From Entoloma clypeatum (taxonomy: Eukaryota; Basidiomycota; Agaricomycetes; Agaricales; Entolomataceae), in NCBI GenBank assembly GCA_963565915.1, contig OY751488.1, positions 558,001 to 622,000 of the forward strand: a stretch of DNA of 64,000 nt, read 5' to 3'. The notes beneath the pieces are model-generated. The model saw nothing but the letters and a program-made list of their open reading frames with translations, searched no databases and had not been told where the DNA came from. Positions 11,428 through 23,735 of the stretch are shown here, in pieces; positions within the stretch are counted from its first letter, which is position 1, and each line of letters opens with the position of its first letter. The translations under genes and the position numbers were made by a program.

Positions 11428-13299
11428 TGGTGCTCGTTTCCTTTTTTTTGGGTTCTGTTTATGTCGTCTCTATCTGGTCAGTCTATTGCCCATTCTTGTC
11501 GTCACGACACCTTCCACTAATTCAAACCATCCCAGATCATCTGCTCTCACGTACACTCTTTTTCTTTCCTCGCACCGAACACTGTTTACCACACCCCTTC
11601 TATACTCTGCTCACTCCTCCTCGTCACTCCTCCTCGTCATCCCTACTGTCCTCTCCCTCCTCGTCGTCCTCACCGTCATCTACCATCACCTCTCACCTTT
11701 ATATCACTTTCTCCCTCGCAACTGACACGCTGGGGCCAGCACTACTTCCCTCTTGCCCCCCAACTTGCATGTAACCATGGTCACCACGGGACCCCTTCTT
11801 CACCAAGCCCCTCGAGCACGCCACATCTCAGGCGCTGTTGGGGCTGGCCAGGTTCTGCTATCTCGTCTGCTGCGGCCGCCGCCGCACCCACCACGCCCCG
11901 ACCCTGTACGCATGGCATATCTACACGGAGTCGCGGCCGCCCCGTCCTCTCATGTCAACCGTTCCCCTTAGCGGAGCACACGGGGATTACGATCGTCCCG
12001 CCGCCGCCGCCTCACGTTTTGAAGGAGTCATGACAAGCTGTTGATATATGCTCCTCATCCTGTTCATATACCTTTCCTCCGCCCCCCTCCCCCCTCCCCC
12101 CTCGTCATCTTCCTCGCCGCCCTCTCGTCACTCACATCAAGTCCACTGACCATCCCCCCGCTTACGACCTTACGCACTCGTGCTCTCCTTTTAATTCTCG
12201 GGAATGTACATACCCCAGATCCGTTTTTTTTTACTCAAGTCGTGTCTTTTTTTTTTTGCTCAATGTTCATCTACTCATACCTCTCTCTCTCTCTGTCTCT
12301 CTCTCTCTACCTGTACAATACATCGTCGTTGTCAATCTCTTTATTCTGTTACATGACCAATTCTGCACCTAGCACGGCCATCACCACTAACATATGCAAT
12401 TTCCCTCCGGCATCTAAAGTAAAATACGATTTGTTTTGTTCTATTTAAATTTGAGGTTTTGGAATGTAAGGATGATTACGCTAGCTTATACACGCTCATC
12501 ATCATCTGTCATCAACAATTTTGTTCTCTCTGTGTGTAAGTATTTCATAACAGCAGGGGGAGCTTTCCCCACCAATCGATCATATCAAAAAGTCATTGAT
12601 ATTTTTTTTTTTGGGCAATGAAATCGTGTCTGAGAAGTGCACGTAAGTACGAATCGGCATATGAAAAAACATTTCGTTGTCTTTAGAAGTTTGAAAACCA
12701 AAAAAAAAAAAAAAAAAAATCCTCGCACCCCGCAACAACCGGCAGGTACATCCCGGTATAGTATTAGTATGTACGTGGCAGGCCCGATTTAGAGTTTGTC
12801 TGGGCCCCAGAACGACCCTAGATGAGTCGAATGCAAATCTAAGCTGGCTTGAGGGTCACAAGGATATCACCCTTGATGGTAAATCTCGGGCCTCCTTGCT
12901 ATTCCGTTTCCTGTTCCTCTTCCTTGATGGGCCGATCATTGTACATAACTATTGTCAGCGCATTTATCGATTATCACCGACTATCGCCGGCTTCCCAATC
13001 GTTTCTTCCAATCAAGTATTAGCCCTCGCCTTGACAAAGCAGGGGGAGCAGCGAACATTTGCTATATAATACACTGATATACTTACTAACAATACAGCGA
13101 GCTGGCATTTGTTTTTGCGTATAAAGTAATTAAAAAAATCGAAGCATAGAAAATGAGGAAAGGGTGAAGGAGAGTGAAAAAAAGGAACAAAGATATAGAT
13201 AGCTACGACGACGATAAGGTAGGGTTCTAACAGATACGGGCGAGTGATGATGGATGGTAGTAATGACGATGACGATGATGATGATCTTTCAGCCTCACC
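11428..13299. other. Untranslated and intergenic sequence between convergent genes
   Basis: This lies between the G-alpha stop and the transcription-factor stop (convergent). It includes long C/T-rich runs (11590-12330, with a CT dinucleotide tract near 12281-12310) and an A-run near 12700-12719. No coding exon is seen. Part of it is probably 3' UTR of both genes. Confidence 0.5.
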
Positions 13300-16200
13300 T
13301 TACCCCCTGAAATCGATGCCCTCCAACAACCCCGAGTCTTCCATGAATGTTCCCCACCGCTCGTCAAGCCTCGAGTCCCTTGATGCAAGACCAAGGTCCG
13401 CCAGCCCGCTCAGCCCATAGTTCTGGTGCTGCGGGTGCGTCATCTGCGATGACAGATGATGATGGGACGGTGGGAACTCCTGAGCGTATCGTGAAGGAGG
13501 ATACTGCGACTCTTCTTCGTGGATCAGATGTCGCGACGAGCGATGCCGAGCTATCGATCGGGTTTGCTTCTGAGAAGACGTCGACGGGGGATATGGGTTC
13601 ACGGAAGCGTAGCGATGTTGTCCGTGGGAGGAAGAGAAGGCATGTTGATTTGGTGACGGGGATGTTGGCGACGGAAACCCCATCGAACCTGGTCCCGCTG
13701 TGGTTGGTGGCTGGGTACTGTGGTGCCGGTAGGGTTGTAGGAGAGACTGCTGATCCCGCCAAGATACGGTATCTCGGCTGTGGAGGGTTGGTCTTGTGCG
13801 GTCGGAGGAGATATAAGGGAAGCGCAGATGGTCTTCCATGGGCTCAATCGAGAGAAAGGTACTGTTGTCGGGCTGATCTGACGTAGGCCAGCTGTTGATC
13901 ATCGGAGGTGGGGGCGGTGGTTGCACTGGCGGTGGTTGAACAGATAGGTCATAATCCATCACCTGTGATTGACTTTCCGATGAACGCTGCCGTTGATGAG
14001 GTTGGGGAAGGTGAGATTGATTCTTAAAGGGGGAAGGATAGAGCCTGAATCCAGGGAGCTGGCTTAACGCTTGGGTCTTCTTGGAGAACACGAAGCGAGT
14101 ATGGCCAGCGAGTATGGACAGCTCGTCGTCCGAATCTTCTTGCTTGATGTTCCACAGCAAGCCTGTCTGGTCACCAGATGAAGGCTCGGAGTCCTTTACA
14201 GCTGCAGCAAGTGCATATCGTGCTTTTTCGCTCAGTTTTGTGAGAATAGGCTAGAAAGTACAAAGGTATAATTTCAGCGACGGTAGGTGGAGTCAATACT
14301 TGAGACTCACTAGCGCCTTCGTCGTTCTTATATTATAAACCGACGCTTTAGCAAAGAGAAGACACGCCTGTTCCAGTTCGGCCATGGCAGATTGGGCCAA
14401 CGGCGAACGGGGACCACGAGTGACTACGGTACCAAAAACAACCTGCGAACCCGTCTCAACAAATGTTTATCAAAGAAGGTCATCGACATTACTCACCGCA
14501 GCCGAAAAGGCAAAAGTCCACACAATCCAGAATTTCGAGCACGAAATCGGCCAGGTATTGAACTGCTCTCTGACCGCCTTCAGAATCGTAGATGATGCAC
14601 GGTACGATGCGAGGAATGAGGGCGCATATACGCTCTTGAGGGGGTTCTCCGGATGTTCAATAATGGCTTGAGCGAAGAAGCTTCGGTGAATGTACATCAA
14701 GACTGGTTTCGAAAAAAAAAAAAAATTGAGGAAGCCGATATGGAACAATGGCGGAAGCTTACCAGTCTCCCGGATATGCATCAATACAAAGCTTGCGAAA
14801 CTTGATCCCATGCTGTCCTTTGCCTGACTTACATCCGGCAAAGGAAACTCCCGTACCTTCTTATCGAGCTCCATGATGGTCGCATAGCTTGGTGCCTCCG
14901 CAGTGAGCGTGCGAGACGTGACTTCAGCAACGCATTCGGCTGCGAAGCGACATTGCCAGATGTGAACTGTATGTGGTGTGAGCGGAAAGCTCAATGCCCA
15001 CAAGGAACGAGAATCTTACACGGATCAGCATCCTCAAGGTCTGGATAACCACAATCGATGTAGGGGAGCGATAAAGAGGGAGGCCGGCCTGTATTCAGAC
15101 TCTAGCCTCGGTGTCAATCTTGCGAAGCAAATAACAGAGGAGAGACGATATGCACCTGCCATACATCAGCTATGAAGAGATCCCAAAAGACGATCCTCCG
15201 TCGTTGTACAGCTTTGGCTGAGAGCCCCCATTTCGTACTATCTCTATCTGTGAAAACAAACAGTCAATAACGTCCGATAGCTTTATTTTTATGACCTACG
15301 TAGCCCAATCTGTGAACATGATCAGCATTTGAACGAGCTATATACAGGCTTGAAATCCACGCACCGTCTGCGATAAATGCGCAGCGAGCGTCGTCAGCGA
15401 CCACGTCACCTCCATGGTAGTCTCACTTCTTGAATCGCTGCCACTCATCGCATTGTATACGCTCGTCAAGTGTAACGTCTGAATGGTGACAACCGACGGC
15501 CGCTCAAGGACTGGTTGCAGCCCGACCGCCGCTTTGGACAGTTGGTGGTAATGCTCTCCGAGAGCTTCTGGGGATTCCGGCTGCACCAAGGAAGCAATAG
15601 CGAAGACAATAAAGAGAAGGGCGAGATAATGTGGGCCCGTGTTGTCTTCGTCCGTACCCCCGACCACGGCGGGTAGCGCCGGTTCCGGGGAGGCCGATGA
15701 GTTGGAAGAGAGAGAATGTTTGCGGTATATGGCCGGCAACAAGTCGTCCATGAGCTGCCCTCGCGTTACCGTGTGTAGGAACCACGTTATTTGGTCAAGA
15801 TACGTTTCGCAGAGCGCTTGGGCGCGGCCCCAAGGTGGAAGATGTGACTCGATCAGCTCCTGTATGTCCGATCCCTCGCCCACAGGCGTGAATGGGAAGG
15901 ACCTAGAGAAGAGGGTGGTCTCGCCGTAATTACCGGTGGGAGGAGATGATCTGGGGCTGGAAGGAGGGCTATCTGTTGTCTCAGGAGAGGAAGGCGAGAC
16001 GTCAAGATTTGCCTTGATAAACAGAACATTAGGCGCGAAAGGTCTGATATACGGAGTACTTACGAGAAGGAGGCTCTGACGATTGTTTCGTCCTTTGTCA
16101 GGTATCGCAAGGCCGTGGAGAGAGATGCGACGTACCTCGGATCCCCCAGTGGGGCCGAAAAACCTCGCTATCCCATTGTCTGATATAGATAACGTCCCAA

Positions 16201-17093
16201 AGGCATCAAAAACCTCCGACGAACTACCCTGTGATGCACCGATACCAAACATGCCCCCTCCCCCTACGCCTGGTAGCGTAGGATCCTCCCACGTTCCAAA
16301 GCGATCGTCCTCTCTTTCCTCGTCCATGATGAGGTCCTCACGCAACAACGGGTGAGGATCGGATGAATGCTGAGCTTGAAGCGACGCCAATGCATCTTCT
16401 AGTTGGCGTATTCTCCCACTGAGACGAGAAATACGATGATGGAGGTGCTCAGTAGCGGCCAAGACAAATCTGCAGCATCGCATTGGATTGAGAAAAAAAG
16501 ATATCAAGACAACTGAGAAAGAGGAGAATTTTACCGTGTGCCCTGACCAGTCGCAAGGCTTCCTGGAGTGGAAAGAACATGAGTGATCGAGCATGAAAAC
16601 AAGGTGACCAATCTGACCGTTTGGACAAAGCGCTGAGCATCCCCTCCGCTATACGAGACAATTCAGAAACTGCAATGTGAGCGACATAAGGAGGGGGGGG
16701 GTGGGGGAGGGGGAGAACATACCTGGCAGGATTGGCACGGTATCTGCTTGTCACACTTGATCTTGAGTCTGTCGAAGAAATGAGCCGAGAACGGACGCGC
16801 GATGATCGCATTGCCCCCTACCTTCGACATTCGGCACAGCTGACCTGTAAGTTAAGTTGCGGTTCAGCGGGGATCAGGGAAGCAGTAGATGAGTGCAGTT
16901 CTTACCTCTCCTACATGAGGCGGCACGATGCATAGTATATATTAGACACCGATGAATGACGGGTCGATGGAAACGCACCTCTTGCTCGTTTCTGCTCGAG
17001 TTCACGGGCGTGGTTTGTATCGAAGCGATAATCGTCGAGGTCCTTCCTGCAAGACCTCCTTTTCAGTTTTGTCTTGGTGGGTTCTGCAGGCAT
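13300..17093 (-). CDS. Zn2Cys6 transcription factor with fungal-specific (MHR) domain
   Basis: A gene of about 14 exons. Exon 1 (16979-17093) starts MPAEPTKTK. Then come a 5-nt microexon (16906-16910), 16822-16844, 16723-16768, 16618-16648, 16535-16562, 16064-16469 and 15365-16012. The rest runs down to TAA at 13300-13302. The joined cluster reads C-x2-C-x6-C-x5-C-x2-C-x8-C, preceded by KRARGEVS. It is followed by GSLATGQGTRFVLAATE and a coiled coil (HRISRLSGRIRQLEDALA). Downstream blocks of the PF04082 regulatory domain are clear: VQRRRIVFWDLFIADVWQ, SLNTGRPPSLSLPYIDCGYP and MYIHRSFFAQAI. The C-terminal 280 residues are Ser/Pro/His/Gln-rich and probably an activation region. It is a nuclear DNA-binding regulator; its targets are unknown. 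Confidence 0.9.
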
Positions 17094-18929
17094 CGATGGG
17101 CTTTGCTTGGGGTCTGGCTGGGGAACGTTTTCGTTGGCCGTTTCGGGACGGCTTCTTATTTAAGTGCGACATGGGAAAGTTTTCACACCGCCACCGCCAC
17201 GTGGTAAAAACCATTATATCCCTTTCGAACCTCTTCAAACCCAGACTAAGCCCACTCACTGCAGATTCTATCGCTTTTTCACTTCGTACTTGAAACTATT
17301 CAAACTACCATGGCTACAAGAACTAAGAATGCCTGAAAAAAAAAAATGTGGTCGAGCAACGTGGGCTGTCTTCGGCAGTGATTACAGCAATCTTCGTAAT
17401 ACAGATCTCATCTGGGTTATCGCCGGTGAATAGCGAAGGGACAAGAAAATGCAACGCCCGGCGATTTGCTTGCACACCTTCAATCGGCTGTTAGCGGCTG
17501 CTCTCCCAACACGAAACGTAACCGCTAATCTCGTGATCCCATAGCATTTTGATGTTGATTTGTCTGATCTCTTGCTGATTGGGCTTTTGTCAGCCCCGCC
17601 AAAGGCTCAATTCATTCATGGCGTGTAACATTTGAGTATTACTGGTCCAAGATGCCCACGACCGAGTCAACCCGGCGCAAGTGTCCTGAATCTTGGCCCA
17701 TAATTAATTCCTTGTGTTCCTGACATCATGTCCAGATCCACTCAGATCCATCACGCATCATGCACGACAAACCGGAACCACGGCCGCCGGGAAATTTTCA
17801 CATTACGTGCAGAACCCTATGCATCTAATCTACATACTTAATCGTCACTGATTCCCGGGATGGAAACCCTCCAAAGTAGTACCAACACTGACTACCGAAT
17901 AGAAGTGTCCCCATCCATGCCAGAATTCGTGAGACCGGTATCCGACATCACCACCTATGTTGCCAGGATATGAGGCAGAGTATGCGTCTTTCTCTTCTGT
18001 ACTTACCTCGGGAACTTAATATCAATGTCGCTTGGCCTTAGGCCCTGCATTGACTCCAGTGAACAAGCGGAGGAATCTCGGAGATCCTGGATGTTAAGAG
18101 CCACCTTCAAACACCTTACCGATCTTACAACGCAAAGAATTCTTTGCGAAATGTACCTCACATACATCTCGTCCTGACTCTCGATACCTGGGTTGCTTGC
18201 AACATTGACGACGGTAGAAGATCGGCGGAATATAGCTTAAACATCAGCTACATCAAAGATACGCCTTCTTTGAAAAACCCGGAAACAGGACCTGTAAGAA
18301 GGGGGATACGCCAAGTTTTCCCAGGGGAGAACGAGGTGACCGTGCTGTGTACCAGGAGCACATGGACGAAGAACCTGGACTGATGTGGATTGCATCTTGA
18401 GACGAGATGAAGGCACGACCGGTCCAAAGTCAGACCAAGACATTGCCGTCGTTCCCTTGAGCATGAATAGTCGGCGGGTAACGACCGTGGTGCGAATGCG
18501 AATGCAGTTGATCAAGTGACGGCGATAGCGAATAAAGCTCAAACAGGTGATAAATCTTACCATTGATGTTAATGTGGTGCACAGTGCTCCATACGAAGCT
18601 CACCTATTTGTAGCTTCTTTGCCCCGAGGTGAACAACAAGTATTACCAATAGGATGAACCAATTACCCATGAATGGGCCTGGGTACGGAAAAACCCTTAG
18701 CCGTTATCGGAACGAATACCGATGCGGCTGCAAAGAAACGGTGAGAGCAACACTGCCGCTTGACAGTGCCTACGACCTACTCTTTGAAACTCACAATTGC
18801 CGACAAGTATGGGAAAGAAAGCGATAAAGGGATACGCTCGAAGACGAAACATATACCTCCTGAACCTGTAAACCATTGCTATCATGGGAGGGCTTTTTTG
18901 AGGCCCTTAAAGTTAGTGGTACATACATC

Positions 18930-19315
18930 CTGGGAAAGCCTGGAAGAAAAAAAGGCCGCTACTGCGCGAAGGGAGAGTCTGACATATGCGAAGATTTTGG
19001 GATTGGCCGGGATCTGGAAGTGCCCCTGCCTCACACCCAACTCCTGGGTCTTTCCACAAGGGCTGGAGCACGGAGGGAAAGACGCCACAGAAGACGTAAT
19101 GCGCAATAAAGGCCCTTCTGATATACCCATCGCCGAAAAGCCTGGAAAAAAAAAAAAGGACGCTGTCGACCCGAAGGGAGAGACTGACAGGCGCGAAGAT
19201 TGGGATTGGTTGGGGACTGCTAAGCGAGCAGTGCTGTTCCTAGGACCCCACTCCTGGGTCTTTCCACAAGGGCAGGTGCGCGGAGGGAACTACACGAGAA
19301 CCAGTGATGAGACCA
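18930..19315. repeat. Imperfect tandem duplication, period about 205-210 bp
   Basis: Two copies share, in the same order, a GCCTGGAA + A-run block, a CGAAGGGAGAG block, a CGAAGATT..GGGATTGG block and CTCCTGGGTCTTTCCACAAG. The last occurs at 19041 and again at 19251. The copies differ by many substitutions and small indels, so the duplication is not recent. Confidence 0.75.
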
Positions 19316-19654
19316 CAGAGGTGACGAGAGAAGGGAAAAGGGCCGGGTACGAGCAAAGGTGGCGAGAGAAGAACAAAAGAGGGAAACTGAGGGCCGTGGC
19401 GCTCGACGATGGGAACGGAGGGAGACTAACATGGACAGGGCAGTGTCGGTGTTATTCACTACACTGATGACAGATGTGAATTAGTAAAACCGGGGCGAAA
19501 CAGGCCACTCACCTGGGTTTAAAATCCCCATGTTGGTCCCCTTGGGCGTACTTGGGACGATGAATTGTAGGGATATGCGTTCCGAGGTGAAACTAGGAGT
19601 TCATGTCAAAGCGGCGGTGAAATTTTATAGTACGTAAAGCAGGGTCGAATGTGT

Positions 19655-19850
19655 GGATATTCCGAGATTCGGGGGAGGAACAGACTTTGGATGCATAGCC
19701 CGAGTCCGCAAAGCATTGAACGTTACTTTTGGAGTTGATGTATGCGTCAAAGTTGGCAAAGCGTTTGGGGTAGCTACAACGAGTCCTTGACGTGAGGGGC
19801 GTTCCGAGGATCGGGGGAAGAAACGACTATTCCGAGGATGCAGGTGTTAG
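19655..19850. repeat. Short imperfect direct repeat
   Basis: A motif of about 40 bp (TTCCGAG-ATCGGGGGA-GAA..GAC then GGATGC) occurs near 19660-19700 and again near 19800-19845. A related TATGCGTTCCGAG occurs near 19574. Function unknown. Confidence 0.4.
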
Positions 19851-20829
19851 CAATGGCTTGTTCGATGCTCGATGGACTCGAGATATGCGTCCCGTGGAGA
19901 GCATGTGATCACAGGTTTTGGCCTTTCTCGGCTGACGCGTAAGACCCACTATCGCGAAGAGGAAATCCCAGAATTCACCTTGTACGCTAGTCCTGCTCGT
20001 GGGGCCGTCGATGTCACTCCAGCGGCGGACAGTTCCCGACGCGGTGACAATCCTTAGAAGGACTCAAACCGTAGACATGTTGATATGGGGCGCGATCCAG
20101 AGGAACGTCGGCGAGCAGAGAGGTGGGAAGAGAGGTAAAGGCCCTAAATGATTAGACATGGACAAACCGAACCTGCGTTTTATACGAGTTCTGCTCTGTG
20201 GCGCAATCACGGCAACAGCACAGAGCCGAGGGTCCACGATCGGAGGGGTTCGAATATCGCGGGAAACGTGGATATCAACATGTCAATATATGCGCCGCCT
20301 GAGGAGAAGAAACATGGCTGTGGAACAGGGCCGACATCAACAAGCAAAAAGGGTTGGAACATTGCGAGGGTCGTACCATGTGTCGGTGTGTATGCCGCGG
20401 GGATGGAGGAACATGGTAGTGAAAGAGAGAAAGAGAGCGGGGCGAGACAGCGAAGGATCGGACGCCCCTTTATATGAAGGTAACCCCCCCGACGCACGGG
20501 TGCCGAAGTGTCGGTCGACTGTGGGGCCATATAGACATGAAAGAACCACCACAAGAGAGAAGATATTGGCTCTCGATGAAAGTGGAAATTGGTTTTCCTT
20601 TTCCGTTTGACATGACAGTGACAGCTGTCCAGATACCACGGGGAACGTAGTACAGAACAGAATGTGAACGTCTCCTCCAGGCTCACATAAGCACCTCACA
20701 CGAAACGTGAGGGTCTTGAGACTACCTCTACCTTACCAATAAGGGTAGAATTAGAGCGAATAATACGAGCACAAATCTTGCCTATTACTTGCACGGCCCA
20801 AAGATACAGACACATCACACCATGATCAA

Positions 20830-22248
20830 TCAATGTTCACTGACGAAAACAGCCGCCATGCCCATTCCACTGCCAATACACATACTGGTGACGAACACGC
20901 GGGAGTTGTATTGCTTAGAGATGTTGAGACCCGTGGCGATTTGGCGGGCGCCAGCTGAAAAGAAGACAAATGCATTAGGCAAAGCTGACCTTTTAAAAGA
21001 GAATGAACGACGTACTGCAACCAAGAGGATGACCAATAGCTATGGCGCCTCCATGTGGGTTGACTTTCGTCTCTGAAATTCCGAGTTTACGAACGCTGTA
21101 AAGCGCCTGGCTAGCAAAAGCCTCGTTGATCTCGAAGAAGTCGATATCAGACAGGGTCAAACCGGTCTTCTCAAGGACCTAGATAGAGAACGGTAAGGCG
21201 ATGTAATAAAAACCAGTAGAGAACAAAATCAACGAACCTTTGGGATAGCAAACGCAGGGCCGACACCCATAATCCTAGGGGGAACACCAACCACGGCGGC
21301 AGCGATATACTTGCCAACGATCGGGAGGCCCAACCTCTGCGCGACGCTCCTCCTCGCCAACAACACAGCAGCCGCACCATCGCTGACCTGGCTCGCATTG
21401 CCCGCATGCGTCGAGCCCTGCTTCGAGAACGCGGGCTTCAGCTTGCTCAAGCTCTCAGCAGTAACACCCTCCCTAATACCATCATCGTGTTCCACCAGCA
21501 CCTGCTTCTCCTCATCCGTCTTAGGGTCGACGACCTTGGCGAGGATGGGGAGGATCTCAGGCTTGAACTTGCCTGCTTTGAGGGCGGCAGCGGCTTTTTG
21601 GAAGGAGGCGGCGGCGAAGGCGTCTTGGTCTGCACGGGAGATGGAGTAGTCGGAGGCGACATTTTCAGAGGTGAAGCCCATGGGAATGAGACATTCTTCG
21701 GCAAGTGGGTTGGTGAGGACTTCGGGAGAAAAGTCGCCGCCGAAGCCTTGCGGGCCGTAGCCTTTTGTCATGGATTCGACGCCAGCGCCTGTGTTTTAGG
21801 AATGTTGTGTAAGCATTGGAGTTGTGGGGGAGAAAGGAATAAAGGACGTACCAATACCGATATCGATCTGGCCAGTGGCAATTTCGTTTGCTATTTGGTT
21901 GACGCCGGTGAGGCCGGAAGAGCATTGACGGTTGACGGTGTTGATAGCGGCCGTGACAGGGATACCAGCGTGGAGAGAAGCCATGCGAGCAGCACTAGCG
22001 CCTCCACCGACAGGGAGCACGTTCCCAACCGAGATATCCTCAATCAGTGCGGGGTCGAGGCCAGGCTGGGTGTACACAGCGCGTAGGACATGAGAAAGGA
22101 GGAGCTCGGGGTGAGTGTCCTTGAAACCGCCCTTCTTGGCCTTGGTGATGGCAGTGCGGACAGCGGCGACGATGACGACGTCGTTGTCGTTCTTCTGCAG
22201 GATGCGGGCTCTGGCGGCGGACGAAGATGTGGACGGTGTGAGAGACAT
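20830..22248 (-). CDS. 3-ketoacyl-CoA thiolase (acetyl-CoA acyltransferase)
   Basis: Four exons: 21852-22248, 21238-21788, 21016-21178, 20830-20954. They give 411 aa, the usual length of the peroxisomal beta-oxidation thiolase. It cleaves 3-ketoacyl-CoA with CoA to acetyl-CoA and a shortened acyl-CoA. The nucleophile Cys is in [11 protein letters not shown], the NEAFA loop reads EINEAFASQ, the His is in GHPLGCTGAR, and the second Cys loop is [12 protein letters not shown]. All catalytic landmarks are present. The start ATG (22246-22248) is the first in frame with the conserved [10 protein letters not shown]. The N-terminus ([21 protein letters not shown]) lacks a clear PTS2 nonapeptide and the C-terminus (VSEH) is not PTS1, so targeting is unclear. 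A cytosolic acetoacetyl-CoA thiolase is less likely, given closer similarity to the peroxisomal type. Confidence 0.92.
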
Positions 22249-22984
22249 AGCTGAGTGACAATGGAGGTCGAATACAACGTCGATGTTGGAAATCGCGAGT
22301 GTTATAAATCGGGATGACTTACCCGGTAATTTGTTCGTAATCACATGCATACGCCATCGATGTTCATTTTGCAACCCCCGCCATCTCCCCCATGGCCAGC
22401 GTTGGATTTCACATGCGTCGTCGAAACTTTGCTTTTTGGTACGATCACTTGACATTGGAATCTAAAAGTTCGCTACTGATCCTCGGAAACATACATCTGA
22501 AGTTCTTCTAAGCTCCGGAAGCCATTACCACAACGGCGTCAGGGAGTTCTGGGATGCCTGGATGCCGAACCAGTAAAGTAGAGAAGTTCTCCAAACTCTT
22601 TTATCACGGTTTATGTCAAATTTTGATGGCCCACAATCCGAAGACATATGCATATGTATGTTGTCAGTATACTAACAAAATCACGTAAAGACCTGAGTAC
22701 GATGGGGTCCAACTTAGGCTTTAGAAACACCAGGTTGACCGATATAAATCTCGGGAGAGGGCATTGTCGCAGAATGGCCCCTGCGACGCGTCGTGAAGCA
22801 TACTTGATCAAGTCAGGTTTCTCCGAGTCATCATGAAAAGTATACAAAACGTGTTCCTTGTAATGAAACCGAGATCATGATTGTCGCAACATAATTGTGG
22901 CGAGAGATGTAGGGAACGACTCCATGTAGGAAACAAATCACGAGAACAATCCGGGATCTTTCTGATGATTGCGCCTGGCACACC
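22249..22984. other. Intergenic, no supported gene
   Basis: Upstream region of the thiolase followed by sequence without recognisable coding content, up to the aspartate-kinase relic. Confidence 0.4.
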
Positions 22985-23735
22985 GTTATTCACTATAACA
23001 ATTTGATCAACGCGTCGCGCACCACCCAAGCAGTGAGTCCTGGCGCTTCCTTCCTTGTAACGATGCCGTCGTCTGGTTAATGGCGAGGTGCTGGACAACT
23101 TCAGAGTCGATAGTTTGGCTTGCCAAGTGTTGGGAGGGAACGGAGAATTGTCTGAAATGAACGCGCTTCGCTTGAGATTTTCCGGCAACAAATGCGCATT
23201 GAGAATCTCTCGGGGGTCCGCACTAAAGACACCATCAACCTAGGAGAGTGTGACATATAGAGGGTTTAAGAGATATACTCAAAGTGAGCTATGCGACGAA
23301 CTGACCTCTCTCCATATTTGCAATTCCTCAGCCCCAACAGCAGCGCAGACGTCACGACCGATCCGCTGGAGAAGTAATGGTGCCGACTACGGTGGGTAAA
23401 CAATTGGCGACGGAGGGCCCGCCAAACTTGAGACTACGCGGGTGGGGTTTTCAGAAGCCTTTCGGCTCGAGAGGTTGAGCGAGGGCAGGAAACGAAAAGT
23501 GGAGATAGTGGAGAGGATGAAAGTGTGGCAGTAGTTGAGATGCTCAGGCCACCAATACCCTTCACGGACAGAGAAGTATCGTGAGTATTCAAACATTTCT
23601 GGGAGAGACATGGACAAGAATGCACCTTTTGCATGACGAAGTAGACAAATTCTTGGACATGGTAAGGGAGTGCATGATTACGCTTTGTCACTGGGAGCAA
23701 GTGGAAATCAGGTGAATCTCCTTGAGCGGTTTATT
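22985..23735 (-). pseudogene. Deleted copy of the aspartate kinase (HOM3) gene
   Basis: The minus-strand sequence matches segments of the intact gene at 60407-62912 in the same order. It has the promoter and start-codon region (23640-23735), the catalytic N-terminal exon (about 23390-23470, where the lysine-loop VVLKFGGTSV segment is shifted out of frame), a fragment with the end of the next exon (GRD-V-C-A-A-V-G-A-E-E-L-Q-I-W), the intron, the VDGVFSADPR exon, a piece of the following exon and a scrap of the last exon. Two large internal deletions join non-adjacent parts. An intron and promoter sequence are retained, so the copy arose by DNA duplication, not by retrotransposition. It cannot encode an enzyme. 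Confidence 0.82.

Larger units (their letters stand above)
17094..20829. other. 3.7-kb gene-poor block with local repeats
   Basis: No gene is supported. It holds a tandem duplication (18930-19315) and a weaker repeated motif (19655-19850). The longest open frame (18760-19467, plus strand) lies almost wholly in the tandem repeat. The block contains the promoter of the transcription factor at its left end and the thiolase 3' flank at its right end. Confidence 0.45.

Noticed and set aside
13347..13886. 179-codon plus-strand frame
   Set aside because: Antisense of the Ser/Pro/His-rich last exon of the transcription factor.
18760..19467. 235-codon plus-strand open frame
   Set aside because: It lies almost entirely in an imperfect tandem repeat, has no recognisable domain and no splice context. 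Recorded as a repeat, with the frame flagged only as a question.
20148..20699. Overlapping frames of 109-159 codons on both strands
   Set aside because: Mutually exclusive frames with no domain or conserved block. Likely chance in GC-balanced sequence.
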